From positions 183,400,796 to 183,464,795 of the forward strand of contig CP136068.1 in NCBI GenBank assembly GCA_032622095.1: a DNA stretch of 64,000 bases, given 5' to 3'. Source of the stretch: Siphonodentalium dalli. Lineage: Eukaryota > Mollusca > Scaphopoda > Gadilida > Siphonodentaliidae. Shown piece after piece: positions 36,109 through 47,084 of the stretch (within the stretch, counting starts at the first letter, position 1; the number at the start of each line of letters is the position of its first letter). Both the position numbers and the translations under genes were made by a program. The notes under the pieces were generated by a model. The model had not been told where the DNA came from. It saw only the letters and a list, made by a program, of their open reading frames with translations, and made no database searches.

Positions 36109-37259
36109 GTTAGTAACATGCTATGCCGTCAAGTGCTGCTATATTCATCAGATGCCAATATAAAGGAGTTTGCTGATCTTTAAATTTCTACTGCATGACA
36201 GGTGTAAACAGATTAGCTGTCATTCTTGGGAATGTTCAATATAAGAAGGGTGTGATGAACTATATATTAAGTGTTAATTCATTGCAATTGTTGCAATGGT
36301 GAGGTGTGCACAGACATCAGGAATATACACTGCTGTGGAAGAATGGCTAGGATGACAATTATTCCTGCTGGATATGTTTGAATTAAAGTTTAATTTCCAA
36401 AATCTCACTGTCTTCATTGATGTTTATCTTAAAACTTCATTCAACATTGATGCAACCAATTATGTCATTTGGACAATTTACTTCATCTTCGACTCTTAAT
36501 TTTGGTTGCTTATGATATGATTCATGAATGGGGTGGCCTCACATGTGCAGGCAAATTACATGCCTCAATTTAAGGTTACTGACAGCACTTAAATGGTAGA
36601 ATAGTCCTCAGAGGTTTGTGATTTCAGGAAATTTTACATGTAATTTGCCACATCTTGCAGCATCTTGCGGAATTTAGTTCTATGCCAGCATGCACACTTG
36701 AAAAATTAATCACAAAATTATGTGAGAAACACTTGACTGTTTTCGTACCAACTGTTTCTATCATAATAATTTCAGGACTGTGTAAACAGTAAATAAGTGA
36801 TAACCGTAAAACAAAAAAAATTACATGGTCACCGTTTATTTTCTGTTTACTTGGCAACCAACATTATTATGGTAGAAACCATCAAAAATAATGGGTTTTC
36901 GTATAATTTGAGATTTGACCAATTGGCAAAAAGAACCCATATACATGTACATGTATGTTTGTGGGAGGGTATGAAAGCCATAATATAGAAATTTGATAGC
37001 CTGTAGTATGCAAGTGATCAGCTGAATTTTTGTTCTGGAAATGGAATCTGGTGGCATCTGTTTCAGACTGTCTAAAGCCTTTTTATAATTAGCCCTTTAA
37101 CATATCAATGGATTGGTAATTATAATGAAAATCAATTCATTCATGTGTTGCATATATTTTGTTGACTATGGATATGGTTCAATAAATGGGTGGATTTAGT
37201 CTACAGTACCCTTAAAGGTTGCATAAGTATGTTGTATGGCACATTTATCAATAAATTGT
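36109..37259. other. no gene recognised
   Basis: AT-rich sequence with ORFs under 80 codons. It contains an AAACAAAAAAAATTACATGG stretch and nothing I can assign. Confidence 0.45.
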
Positions 37260-37675
37260 GCAAAAAAGGAACTTTTTGGTCAAAACCAAAATTGTTTTTT
37301 ATCAAAACCAAAATTGGTTTCATATATAAAACCAGTGTGGGTTTTGATCAAAACCAGTTGGCGCTTGGTATTTGGTTTTGATCAAAACCTAATTTGGTTA
37401 CATATATGGGACAAAAGTTCAATACCAATTTTGGTTTTGATCAAAACCAGTTGGCGCTTGGTATTTGGTTTTGATCAAAACCTAATGGTTACATATATGG
37501 GACAAAAGTTCAAAACCAATTTTGGTTTTGATCGAAACCAAATATTCATACAATTTGGTTTTGATCAAAACCAATTTTGGTTTTTATCAAAACCAGTTGG
37601 CGCTTGGTATTTGGTTTTGATCTGGTTACATATATGGGACAAAGTTCAAAACCAAATTTGGTATTTTAAAAATCC
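37260..37675. repeat. tandem and palindromic repeat of GGTTTTGATCAAAACC
   Basis: GGTTTTGATCAAAACC or close variants occur about ten times. A longer unit of roughly 100 bp (palindrome, AGTTGGCGCTTGGTATTTGG, palindrome, TTACATATATGGGACAAA) is repeated three times with variation. The 154-codon plus-strand ORF (37236-37700) is a by-product. The same word is at 29395-29500. Confidence 0.9.
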
Positions 37676-37679
37676 AAAA

Positions 37680-39380
37680 CGTTTAAGAATGTACACATAA
37701 GGGGTAGGAGCTCCATAAGTTCTACTCGTTGTGCTTTGATCCTTTTATCTCATGAATATCACCAACTATTTTTTTCTGCATTGGTATTCTTTATTTCTTT
37801 CAATGTATTCAGGGTGCATAACGCCATTAATATTGACACATATTTGTGTCGTGCCAGAACATGTTTTTGTGTTCACGACCATTTTGTGGTCGCATAAGAA
37901 GTGCAATTCATCTTCTGTTTGTTTGTGACAAATATTGCAGAAACGCGTTGCCGCATTGTTATTCTTCTACTATACATGCCAATTTGTGTATGGAGCGAAT
38001 GGGCGCTCCATCGTCAATTTAGCGCGTTTATAATTGTCTTGGTAATGTTAAATAGACATAAGGCACTCACAATGAGTAATTTGAGACAAGGATGAGCATG
38101 CATCACGTGTTAAAACATTTGCCAAGTAAATATCACTGTTTTGATAACTCTTTAACTACCACACATCACGTGTTAAAACATCTGTCATATGTAAACGCCA
38201 CTGTCATATTGCCAGTCATATTATCAAAAAACATTTGAGTATATTCTGCTCAAATCTGGAAGTTAAACATTACAAAAGGTGAGATCAATTGAACATATTC
38301 CAGTATACACATATACCGAACAAGAGGTATATAATACAGTACGAAGAACACAATTATGTGACACCAACCAGCAGATATAATATGGTGCACCAGGGGGCAT
38401 TTGCTGTTACATTATTAATATGGCTGAAGTGTTACACGAAAATTCACACATCAATTCATAAGTAATACGTCGAAAACGGTCACAAAATATCATACAGTTA
38501 TTAATTAGAACACTCTTTATTACCTACAGATTTTGGTGCGAATGAAGCATGGACGTTCTGTATACGAGACGATCTTTTGATTTTTGCTAGACTGACAACA
38601 ATACAAAACATGCTAAAACGTCTCCAAAACCTCATGTTAATGGGTTCATTGGTGGGATCTAATTATTGTTTTAATATAAAACGTACATATGTTGGCTTTA
38701 TGTTGCCATGTGTGCATGTGTTACATATATATATGTAAATATGATAAGTCTGAGAGAGAAGAGGGTTTGACACCAAGCGCCAGGTGCTTTTATGGAGCCA
38801 TCTCCTCAGAAAAGAAGAGTATGTGCGAAATGAAAAGAGAAAATTAGAGATCGAGAGGTAGGAGACAAGAGATATGAAGAGGGAAACAGAGCCATGGATG
38901 AAGTAAAGGTCGAATATAGAGAATGAAAAAAAGAAACAAGACATTATGACAAATTTAAAACATGAGATGATCACTGCTCTGTGTATATCAGTATAATTTA
39001 TAAATTTTAAATTAACGTTTGATTCATTTTACTATTACTTATGGATTAGCCAAACGAATTGCCAGTCGAGATGAGTCACTTGATCGTTATGCCTATATAG
39101 ACACAGCTATTTTGCTCAGGTTGCATGATGCAATGATTCGATTCATTCAAATACTTTGAATTGACTCATTCCTTTTCGAACACCAGTTGTACATGGGACA
39201 TCATATAGAAATACACGCGTCCTCTGTACTATAATCGAACTTATTTTGTCCAGACTTCTAGACTAGTGGTATTTGGATTGAATGACTTACGTACATAGCT
39301 ATATATAAGGCATATATTTCCCCCTGCTGTCGGGTATTCGTCAAAATAACCGCTCGGCTACTCCTCGGTAAATTATTGTT
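37680..39380. other. no gene recognised
   Basis: A short direct duplication around CATCACGTGTTAAAACAT lies at 38101 and 38164. A purine-rich stretch (GAGAGAGAAGAG type) is at 38750-38940. No coding evidence. Confidence 0.45.
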
Positions 39381-40100
39381 CCGAATACCGTACAGTTTGG
39401 TGTATATCATCCGAATACCGTACAGTTTGGTGTATATCATCCGAATACCCTACAGTTTGGTGTATATCATCCCAATACCTTACAGTTTGGTGTATATCAT
39501 CCGAATACCCTACAGTTTGGTGTATATCATCCGAATACCCTACAGTTTGGTGTATATCATCCGAATACTCTACAGGTTGGTGTATATCATCCGAATACCG
39601 TACAGTTTGGTGTATATCATCCGAATACCCTACATTTTGGTGTATATCATCCGAATACCCTACAGTTTGGTGTATATCATCCGAATACCCTACAGTTTGG
39701 TGTATATCATCCGAATACCCTACAGTTTGGTGTATATCATCCGAATACCCTACAGTTTGGTGTATATCATCCGAATACCCTACAGTTTGGTGTATATCAT
39801 CCGAATACCCTACAGTTTGGTGTATATCATCCGAATACTCTACAGGTTGGTGTATATCATCCGAATACCGTACAGTTTGGTGTATATCATCCGAATACCC
39901 TACATTTTGGTGTATATCATCCGAATACCCTACAGTTTGGTGTATATCATCCGAATACCCTACAGTTTGGTGTATATCATCCGAATACCCTACAGTTTGG
40001 TGTATATCATCCGAATACCCTACAGTTTGGTGTATATCATCCGAATACCCTACAGTTTGGTGTATATCATCCGAATACCCTACAGTTTGGTGTATATCAT
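39381..40100. repeat. 30-bp minisatellite, exactly 24 copies
   Basis: The unit CCGAATACCCTACAGTTTGG plus TGTATATCAT is repeated 24 times with no length change. A block of marked variants (ACTCTACAGG, then ACCGTACAG, then CCCTACATT) occurs at 39561-39650 and again at 39831-39920, so nine units (270 bp) were duplicated as a block. Because 30 is a multiple of 3 the array is open on the plus strand as a 10-residue repeat (PYSLVYIIRI), giving a 264-codon ORF (39376-40170). Part of the minus strand is open too. I treat the ORF as a by-product. Confidence 0.97.
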
Positions 40101-40123
40101 AAACATAACGGGTGAACGTCCAC

Positions 40124-40260
40124 TATATGAGCTTATTTCAGAATCAAATAAGGTCAATATGAACCTATGATAATATTGAGGTCAATATGAATATATGATA
40201 ATATTGAGGCCAATATGAACCTATGATAATATTGAGGCCAATATGAATCTATTTGCACGA
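40124..40260. repeat. 28-bp tandem repeat inside a dispersed repeat
   Basis: GGTCAATATGAACCTATGAT-type units start at 40152, 40180, 40208 and 40236. The surrounding text (GAGCTTATTTCAGAAT, then CACGAGGATAT) recurs without the tandem expansion at 52269-52330. Confidence 0.85.
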
Positions 40261-40261
40261 G

Positions 40262-41659
40262 GATATATTGACATCTAACTGTGACTGGAACTAATATATT
40301 TTCATGTAATACATAACATGTTGCGTGAGATCGGACGTGGTGGAATTTGGTGTCTGCAGTTTATTGACAATGCACACGTACATGTATATAAAATTATGAT
40401 TCTCAATTTATCTAACTACGTATTTGCCTTCTCGTAGGTGTTCCTATCTCGCGATCTCAACAACCCCTCTTTCGTTTCCCAACTGACTACCCCGGGCTAA
40501 GTTAGAACAGCTAATTTTGTATGGTTCTGAATGGACAAAGTGTGGTTATTGCATCATGTTCGCGGTGTCTGACCGCGATCTGTCCAAATCGAGGAAATCC
40601 ATTATGCGTATAAAACATTCAACAAAATTCATGTTGCGACATAATTATTTTAATAAATTATGTGACGATTGTTGCAAACTGACGATAATTGAGACGTTGT
40701 TCCTGCACTCTAAATGTGTTTACGCGATAACAATTTAGCCAATATTAACTTCACTTATGCGTTGTTTGTACCCGAGCGGTAAATTGTTGAGTAAAATCAT
40801 TGTCCAAAATCGGGTAAAATTTACCCAACGTTCGCGTGGTGCTATATGCACCATTGTTTTCGGTAAAATGTTACCCAACGCGATTTAGAATGTACCACCA
40901 TTATTAACCAATTGACAAACATATACACGTACGTTCTGGAATGTTTAATACAAACACTGCTTTAGATTGGGGAAAAATCGCACAAATGACAACTTCCTAA
41001 AAAAAATAACGGTACCTTTTCTTAGCATCATTTTTTACCCACTTGCACCATTCAGCACCATCCCCATAGCAAATAAGCAGGATCACTTTATACAAGGCGT
41101 AGGTCTGATAATATGGACCTATCCATACGTTCCGCCCACCTGTAGACTGAATTGTTACTGTTACTACGCACCACAAGCCATCTCAATTTCGCTATCTCTT
41201 CAGTGCTAAAATGGCTTCCGATAAGAACGGACTGTGTTGTTAAACGCCATGTAACACGGTAATATAGTTTTTTTTCTGAATTTTCAAGATACCTATGTGT
41301 GTATATATGCATCTTGTAAAAGTGACTGTCGTTAGATATAAACAAAAATAGAACCAGTTTTTAAACAAAAAAACAGATGTGATTGTTAGGCCATTTCCGA
41401 TAACCAACAAAGATCGATGTTTACGTTGAATCAAACTGTGTAAATGAAGCCATTATCAAACTTTAATATCAAATAGCAAATATAATATCGAAGCTATGTT
41501 AATAGTTCACACCTTGATGAAATAAACCAAACGGAGTTGTAATTTGGTAATTAATCTATAATCCCTCTTTTGTCGAAATAAATATAACGATATCAGTTTA
41601 CCATTGAGACACTTTGGTCAAATACAATTGTGTATGCGCATCACATAGATTAAGCTTAC
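40262..41659. other. no gene recognised
   Basis: This includes a GGTAAAATTTACCCAACG palindromic phrase near 40813-40880 that appears twice in part. The 3' portion is the start of lectin intron 1 in minus-strand order. No exon was seen. Confidence 0.45.
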
Positions 41660-41867
41660 CAGCGCTTCTTAGGAGTCTGCTATCCCGATAAACCACAACC
41701 GCAATGCCGATGGATACGATGGCAAACACAACAAGCATCCCGAAACAAACCATCTTAACTCGTCGCGTTAGAACCGGATTTTTAACTGTCGGGTCCATAA
41801 TTATTTCAGCTGTATCTGATTCTCTGCCCAATCCTACTGACACATTGTAAACCTTTGATGAACCCAT
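41660..41867 (-). CDS. C-type lectin-like gene, exon 1 (cytoplasmic tail and transmembrane anchor)
   Basis: From ATG at 41867-41865 the minus strand encodes about 69 residues to a strong donor (GTAAGC, exon end 41660, phase 1). Residues 1-38 are polar (MGSSKVYNV, then TAEIIMDPTVKNPVLTRRVK). About 22 hydrophobic residues follow (MVCFGMLVVFAIVSIGIAVV), then YRDSRLL, the layout of a type II single-pass membrane protein. An in-frame upstream ATG at 41921 would add 18 residues; the downstream start is preferred because it puts a short tail before the anchor, but this is not proven. Donor phase 1 matches the acceptor of the lectin half-domain exon at 28119, implying a 13.5-kb intron. The linkage is inferred. 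Confidence 0.6.
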
Positions 41868-42341
41868 TGTCCGTATATATCGACTGTTGCTAGAACAGTC
41901 ATGCAGATGTAGTAGGTCCAACCTATATTAACTTATAAATTCGACCCAGACATTATTCGAGCGTGGTAATGTGCAAAGTTCGCTCCGTGTCGGCACACTA
42001 TGCTGAGGAGTTCGACAGTTTATATCACGTGGTTCGATATATACACAAGAGATTATACATGCATGTCCATGTATAAGTTATTCAGCGCATCGCGTGTTAC
42101 GTAGGATTAAGGACGCGCGAGCGCGCACCATCATCCAAACCACACCCTTGAAACACACTGCCAGCAATCTATGTTTATTTCGCATTACAATGTGAGTGCA
42201 GTGTTTCAGTTAATACTTACAGTTCTTGTATCCGGATAAAGGCCAAGTGGTTGAATGTTTATTCGTGTGTTTGGCTATGTGCGTTTACCTGTCACGATTT
42301 TGTCGCGAAAATATATCACCCCATGTCCGATTACGCCCAAA

Positions 42342-42760
42342 TGTGACCTGCCATATCAAATCCAGTCGTAAGTCGGGATTTTTTTTACCCTGTGCCAATG
42401 CATTCTCTTATATATGCGAGTCGACCATAGGTCGCCTCGCATATATGAGAATGCATTGGCCTAACAATTTTTATCATTCTTTTTAAATAAAAGTTTCTCA
42501 CAATTTTTAGGACATAAAATAAAAAAAACATCCATTACCCTGCAGGGAGCCCCACACGTCTGCTCATGTTTGTCTGGGGTTCTGTATAGGTGAAATTATA
42601 AAATTGTTAAAGAATACAAGAAAAAAATATATTAAAATTGTAAAAAATTGTTAGGCAAAATGCATTCTCTAATATATGCGAGGCGACCTATGTAAGAGAA
42701 TGTATTGGCACAGGGTAAAAACATCCCAACTTACGACTGGATTTGATATGGCGGGTCACA
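42342..42760. mobile_element. 419-bp MITE with about 70-bp terminal inverted repeats
   Basis: TGTGACCTGCCATATCAAAT at the left end pairs with ATTTGATATGGCGGGTCACA at the right, and pairing continues through ACCCTGTGCCAATGCATTCT and beyond (about 70 bp with few mismatches). Inside, 42393-42461 is a second hairpin with GCATATATGAGAATGCATTGG in one arm. A partial extra copy of that arm lies at about 42661-42707. It is non-coding; the ORF at 42226-42486 is a shadow. Confidence 0.9.
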
Positions 42761-42779
42761 AATATTGACCATGTCTGAG

Positions 42780-44231
42780 GCACATTCTAGAATACATCCT
42801 AGGCAAATCGGTACAAGACAACATGTGATATGTCGTGTTTCCCAAAATGTCACCAGGGATCCCTCTTATACCTGAGTTGAGGAATATTCGCCCAAATCAA
42901 AGATGGTGGCCAATATGGCGACCGAAATTTGAATACAAGCCTAAATTCCTTTACTTTCTTACGATGGGCGTTATTGTTTCGCGATTTCTACCAATCATTA
43001 CATGTTGATATGGAATAGTGAGATGAAGTGTTTATTATGGTTTGTCAATTGATACTCACATTCAAGATTGCTGCTAAATTGTTGGCTAGAAATTGAAAAG
43101 AAATCGATATTTGTTTCACATACTAATTTCAACTTGTTGTCATGATATCGGTATGTATGGACGAAACTGTACATAAACCATCTACTAGTTCAACTTAAAC
43201 GTATCAAAACGCATAACATAGCTCGTATTCTTCTGGAAAGATGAAAACCCACAATTAACATCGCGATGTGGAATTTCGAAATCCAAAATATTTACTGATA
43301 TAAGGCGTTACCTTCTCTAAAGACGAATGTGGTTTCAGCGACGTCCGTCATATAAATTCCGGACAAACTCCGCGCATCGTTCGCCGTCGTTGTTGATATC
43401 GTTATCAACGGTGCAACGGTAAAGCAGTGACGATATTTTACTGCATGTCATGTTTGTCATTGTATACCGTAGTTGTACGACTTGAATGGTCGCATATGAC
43501 CAAACAAACTGTTCCTTATCGTTTAGAATATATGTATGAACATTGGTACAAATTGGTCACGTGGCCACGGAATGTCACAATACAGGCACATGCCACCTCT
43601 GTTGACATTATGGTGACCTGATATATTGCATGAATAATAAAAAGCTTTTATTATCAGCTGTGGGAAAATTGGTGCACAGAGGTACCAAGATACGGGAAAT
43701 CTCACGGATGGGTGCCGTTGTCCTCAAATGACTTAACTGACTTAAAGGTATTGATAGTAAGCACCAAAGAGCGTTTATAAATATGTTCACAAGATCCTTC
43801 TTAATGATGTTGCGTTATTGTGTAAGCAGGGAAACGTTACAGATGAAGCCGGTTGGATATGTGTTGACATCTGAGCGAGTTCAGCTGAGTTTGGAAGTGT
43901 TGATCCGATATTATATAGGTAATTGAAGACCCGAGCTGTTATTTGGATTAGCGTGTGTTATTGGTGAGCTTATCATCTCGTCTATATGGCTGTGTAAGAC
44001 AACCAACTGGCGTGACGCCACGGGAGTATGGTTAATCTCACAGATCATTGCTCTTGCTCCATACATGTACAGTTCTGTCCGTGTGGAAGCGACCCTGGGT
44101 GAAAATATTCTGGATCATTTCGCCACGGGACTTTGAGCCCACACAGCATATATGTATATGTAAACATGTTTGGACGCACACTGTATACGTGGTCCAATCG
44201 AAATGCGACAGGGATTGGTGCAAGGGTGTTG

Positions 44232-44232
<1 letters not shown>
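42780..44232. other. no gene recognised
   Basis: Short overlapping ORFs on both strands near 43427-43790 and 44038-44320 lack splice sites or domain features. A TTGATATCGTTATCAACGG palindrome lies near 43391. Confidence 0.45.

Positions 44233-44233
<1 letters not shown>

Positions 44234-44276
<43 letters not shown>
44234..44276. repeat. (TA)n microsatellite
   Basis: About 21 uninterrupted AT dinucleotides. It is encoded in the ORFs there as Y-I runs. Confidence 0.97.
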
Positions 44277-44277
<1 letters not shown>

Positions 44278-44893
44278 TAGGAGACCAGTCTCTCCCTCCG
44301 TCTGTTCGCTCACTATGTAGTCTCGTTAACGGTCACCCGTGGCCAAAGTTTGTTACCTGTAGTTGCCTGTTGTGTATGCTTAGTAATTAGTATGGTAGTG
44401 TCACAGTTGATGTCTTCGCCAATAAGGCTTCACATAGACTGTAAATATATGCGGCTAGTGTTATGGACGTAGATGCTCTGATGGAGTTATATCTATGCTC
44501 CAGGTCTGAATCGGAATAACTATTCGCGATATTTCTATTCGCTTTATGAAAGAGAGCAGTACTTGTCGTGTAGTCAGTCATACGTTGATGCTGCACCTTT
44601 GTCGATTAAATGTTCTCAGGAGTGATGTGAGAATGATATGTAACGCAATGGCGAATTATGGCAAACAGGATAGAAACGTCCAGTGGAGCCGGCCTGCAGA
44701 TCGGGCCTCATTTAAAATTCAAAAGTAGCTTTCAGTGATGGCATCTCAGTCACGAGAGATCTCCTTTTAGCACAACACAAAGAAACGGAATTGGCAGGGG
44801 TAAGAATGGTGTTGCAGCAAAGAGAATATCGGTTTGTTTGAATGGTGGGTACCATTCATTATCAAGTGGATTGCTGACATGGCTTGAAATCGA

Positions 44894-45086
44894 TCAGACG
44901 GGTGGTTGCTGATAGCATGACATTACTGGCCAATGAGAGACAGGCCAGTCCATTTCGTCCACGGTAACGTACTGTTTACTTTTGGGTGACAAAACCCGAG
45001 GACTGCCATCGCGTGTATATTCTAATTGTTTTCGGAAATTTGGCAACAGCGTACAGAGATGCAGCTTTCGATAATATGGGTAAGCT
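44894..45086 (-). CDS. possible terminal exon, unknown gene
   Basis: On the minus strand a good acceptor (ATGGTCTGTTTCAG, exon from 45086, phase 2) opens a frame to TGA at 44894-44896. It encodes about 63 residues with a protein-like mix, including KLHLCTLLPNFRKQLEY, DGSPRVLSPKSKQYVTVDEM and WPVSHWPVMS. No family is recognised and no upstream exon was found, because a 485-bp repeat copy begins within 30 bp upstream. It could be the last exon of a gene whose intron received that repeat, or chance. Confidence 0.3.
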
Positions 45087-45112
45087 CTGAAACAGACCAT
45101 GTCGTTTACATG

Positions 45113-45853
45113 TTAAAGAAATATTATGGACTTGTTCGGGTGCGTGAAACTGATTAGTTAGTATTCAGGCGCTATGCCAACTAGAGGAATGTAGCATTCT
45201 ACTATCGCCGACAATCTCAAGCAAATCGACTATACCACGCCATAGAAAATCTCGTCTGAACTACACTCAATTGTAAATATTTACATCACGATTCGGGACG
45301 TAACTGTCGTCGATGAACTAAAGAAAATTATTTCGCCATCTAGAGTCACTGCATTTTAATTAGTATATGAGAACGACGTCGTGTGTTGTTAATTTGTATA
45401 TACTATGTGTTAACATAACTACTTGAGAAAGATCATACTCCATTTATATTTGATCACCCTACCGGAGAGTTTCACATCACTTTAATGTCATAGACACTAC
45501 GTCGTCACTAAAATGGTGTGAAACACCCTAGTAGAGTGATCAAATATAAACGGAGAATAATCGTGTTCGAAGTAGAGCTATTTATAAATATTATATCCAA
45601 ATATACAACACACACAGTCATCGATGGCGAAATAGCTTTGTTAGTTTATCGCTGATAGATGCGTCACAAATCGAGTAATACATATTTACAATTAAGTTGT
45701 TCAAACGATGTTTTCTATGGAGTGGTGTTGTCGATTTGCTTCAGATTTTCGGCGAGATTAGTAGCATGTTATATTGCTCCAAGTGGCATAACACCCGAGT
45801 ACTAACTCATGAGTTCCGCACACACACGAACAAAGTACAAAATATGTCTTTAA
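45113..45853. repeat. two head-on inverted copies of the 485-bp family
   Basis: A plus copy (45113-45485, TTAA at both ends) is followed after about 22 bp by a minus copy (45508-45853, ending in TTAA). The blocks match in mirror order: AAAATTATTTCGCCATC against GATGGCGAAATAGCTTT, CAATTGTAAATATTTAC against its complement, and CATCACTTTAA against TTAAA-like text. This makes an inverted repeat of about 350-bp arms with a 22-bp spacer. Confidence 0.85.
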
Positions 45854-46116
45854 AAAGGCACCACTTCGTGAATTTTCTTCGTGAAAAATCTCAATTTCAA
45901 ACAAGGGAAAAATCAATATTCTTTATAGCCAATGTATGCTATAGTATATATTTATTTATTTTATTGAAATTTTGGATAGTACATGACACATTATGACATA
46001 CATGAAAAACCACATGCATGCACATCATAATAGTCAACAGCTACAAGCGCTTACTGGTAAGCGTCATGCATTCCTAAATACATACGCAATATTATTTGAT
46101 CAGGCGCCATTTGTTA

Positions 46117-46240
46117 TTCTCGGAATGAACATCCCTTATTCTGTGTGTGTTATTTTATTCTCGGAATGAACATCCATGATTGTGTGTGCTATATTTTTCT
46201 CGGAATGAACACCCATTGAACATCCATGACTGTGTATGTA
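46117..46240. repeat. about 50-bp repeat, three copies
   Basis: TTCTCGGAATGAACATCC (or ACACCC) recurs at about 46117, 46159 and 46196, with an additional GAACATCCATGA copy at 46218. TGTGTGTGTTATT or related text lies between. Confidence 0.8.
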
Positions 46241-46529
46241 TTGCTTTCTAGTTTTCTGTCTGATATCGTGCATTTCTTCGGTTTGCTTTGCTTTTATTTT
46301 ATTTTTGGTTCGTTTGTATATTTGTGTATTCTTTTTTAACAATTTTTAGTTGAATTAATATATATAAGGCTGACTGTTAGATGGTAGGTAGTGGTATACT
46401 CGGGTATATTGTCAAGTACCAATAGTGGTGTTAGAGAAGTCTATATACAAGGTATTTGAACGTATGGACATAATAAAGATAGTTGTTAAATAAATAAAAA
46501 ATATCCAGTAATTGTGAGACGAGAAATGG

Positions 46530-46625
46530 ATTAATTTGGCCAAAGTTGTTTTTAATTTTTAAAACATCAGAATTGGCAGGAATTGACCAAAAAAAATCAG
46601 AATTGGCCAAAAAAATGTAACCTGT
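46530..46625. repeat. AATTGGCC word cluster
   Basis: TTTGGCCAAAG, AATTGGCAGG, ATTGACCAAAA and AATTGGCCAAAA recur within 90 bp, together with CATCAGAATTGGC and AATCAGAATTGGC. It is a small word island. Confidence 0.55.
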
Positions 46626-46773
46626 CACACTCGTTTGTTTGGTGCTAAAATATGATGCCCCTCGACTGAGACGGCAGCGTTGAGAGTTATCGTTTGCGGT
46701 TGATACATTTCAAAGTATGTATATACGTATACCAATTGTACCATGTCATGGCATTTCACGATACATAAGTAGG

Positions 46774-47063
46774 GGGCATTGGTGGCTCAGTCGCTTATGG
46801 GTCAAACTCCAAACCGCCTCGCCATCCCGCGCTGGTGATGGGGGTTAAAATCCACATGCTTCCAACTCGAAATCGGTATCTAGTGAAGTTGCCAGTTACT
46901 AGCCGATGGTCGTTGTCCTGCCGCACGTGATCGACGAGTTTATCGGCCATTGAACTCACTGTTAGATTAGCCATAAGTGTGCGGATTTCCCCACAACTAA
47001 AACTGGCAATGTCGTGATATGACATTAGTTGCGGAAAGTGACACTAACCCCAAATCAATCAAT
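46774..47063 (+). mobile_element. tRNA-derived SINE with target-site duplication
   Basis: The head reads like a tRNA: an A-box-like TGGCTCAGTCG at about 46783 and a B-box-like GGTTAAAATCC at about 46842. A roughly 200-bp body and the tail CCCCAAATCAATCAAT follow. A 15-bp direct repeat with one mismatch (CGATACATAAGTAGG at 46759 and CGATACGTAAGTAGG at 47064) flanks it, a target-site duplication showing retroposition. The ATCAATC-type tail is common in molluscan SINEs. The minus-strand ORF across it is a shadow. Confidence 0.85.
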
Positions 47064-47084
47064 CGATACGTAAGTAGGACGTAT

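Noticed and set aside
37236-37700. 154-codon plus-strand ORF
   Set aside because: It lies wholly in the TTGATCAA palindromic repeat.
39376-40170. 264-codon plus-strand ORF
   Set aside because: It follows from a stop-free 30-bp tandem array; the minus strand is partly open as well.
43427-43790. Three overlapping ORFs of about 60 codons on both strands
   Set aside because: No codon or domain evidence favours any of them.
46795-47025. 76-codon minus-strand ORF
   Set aside because: It lies in a SINE defined by A/B boxes and a target duplication.
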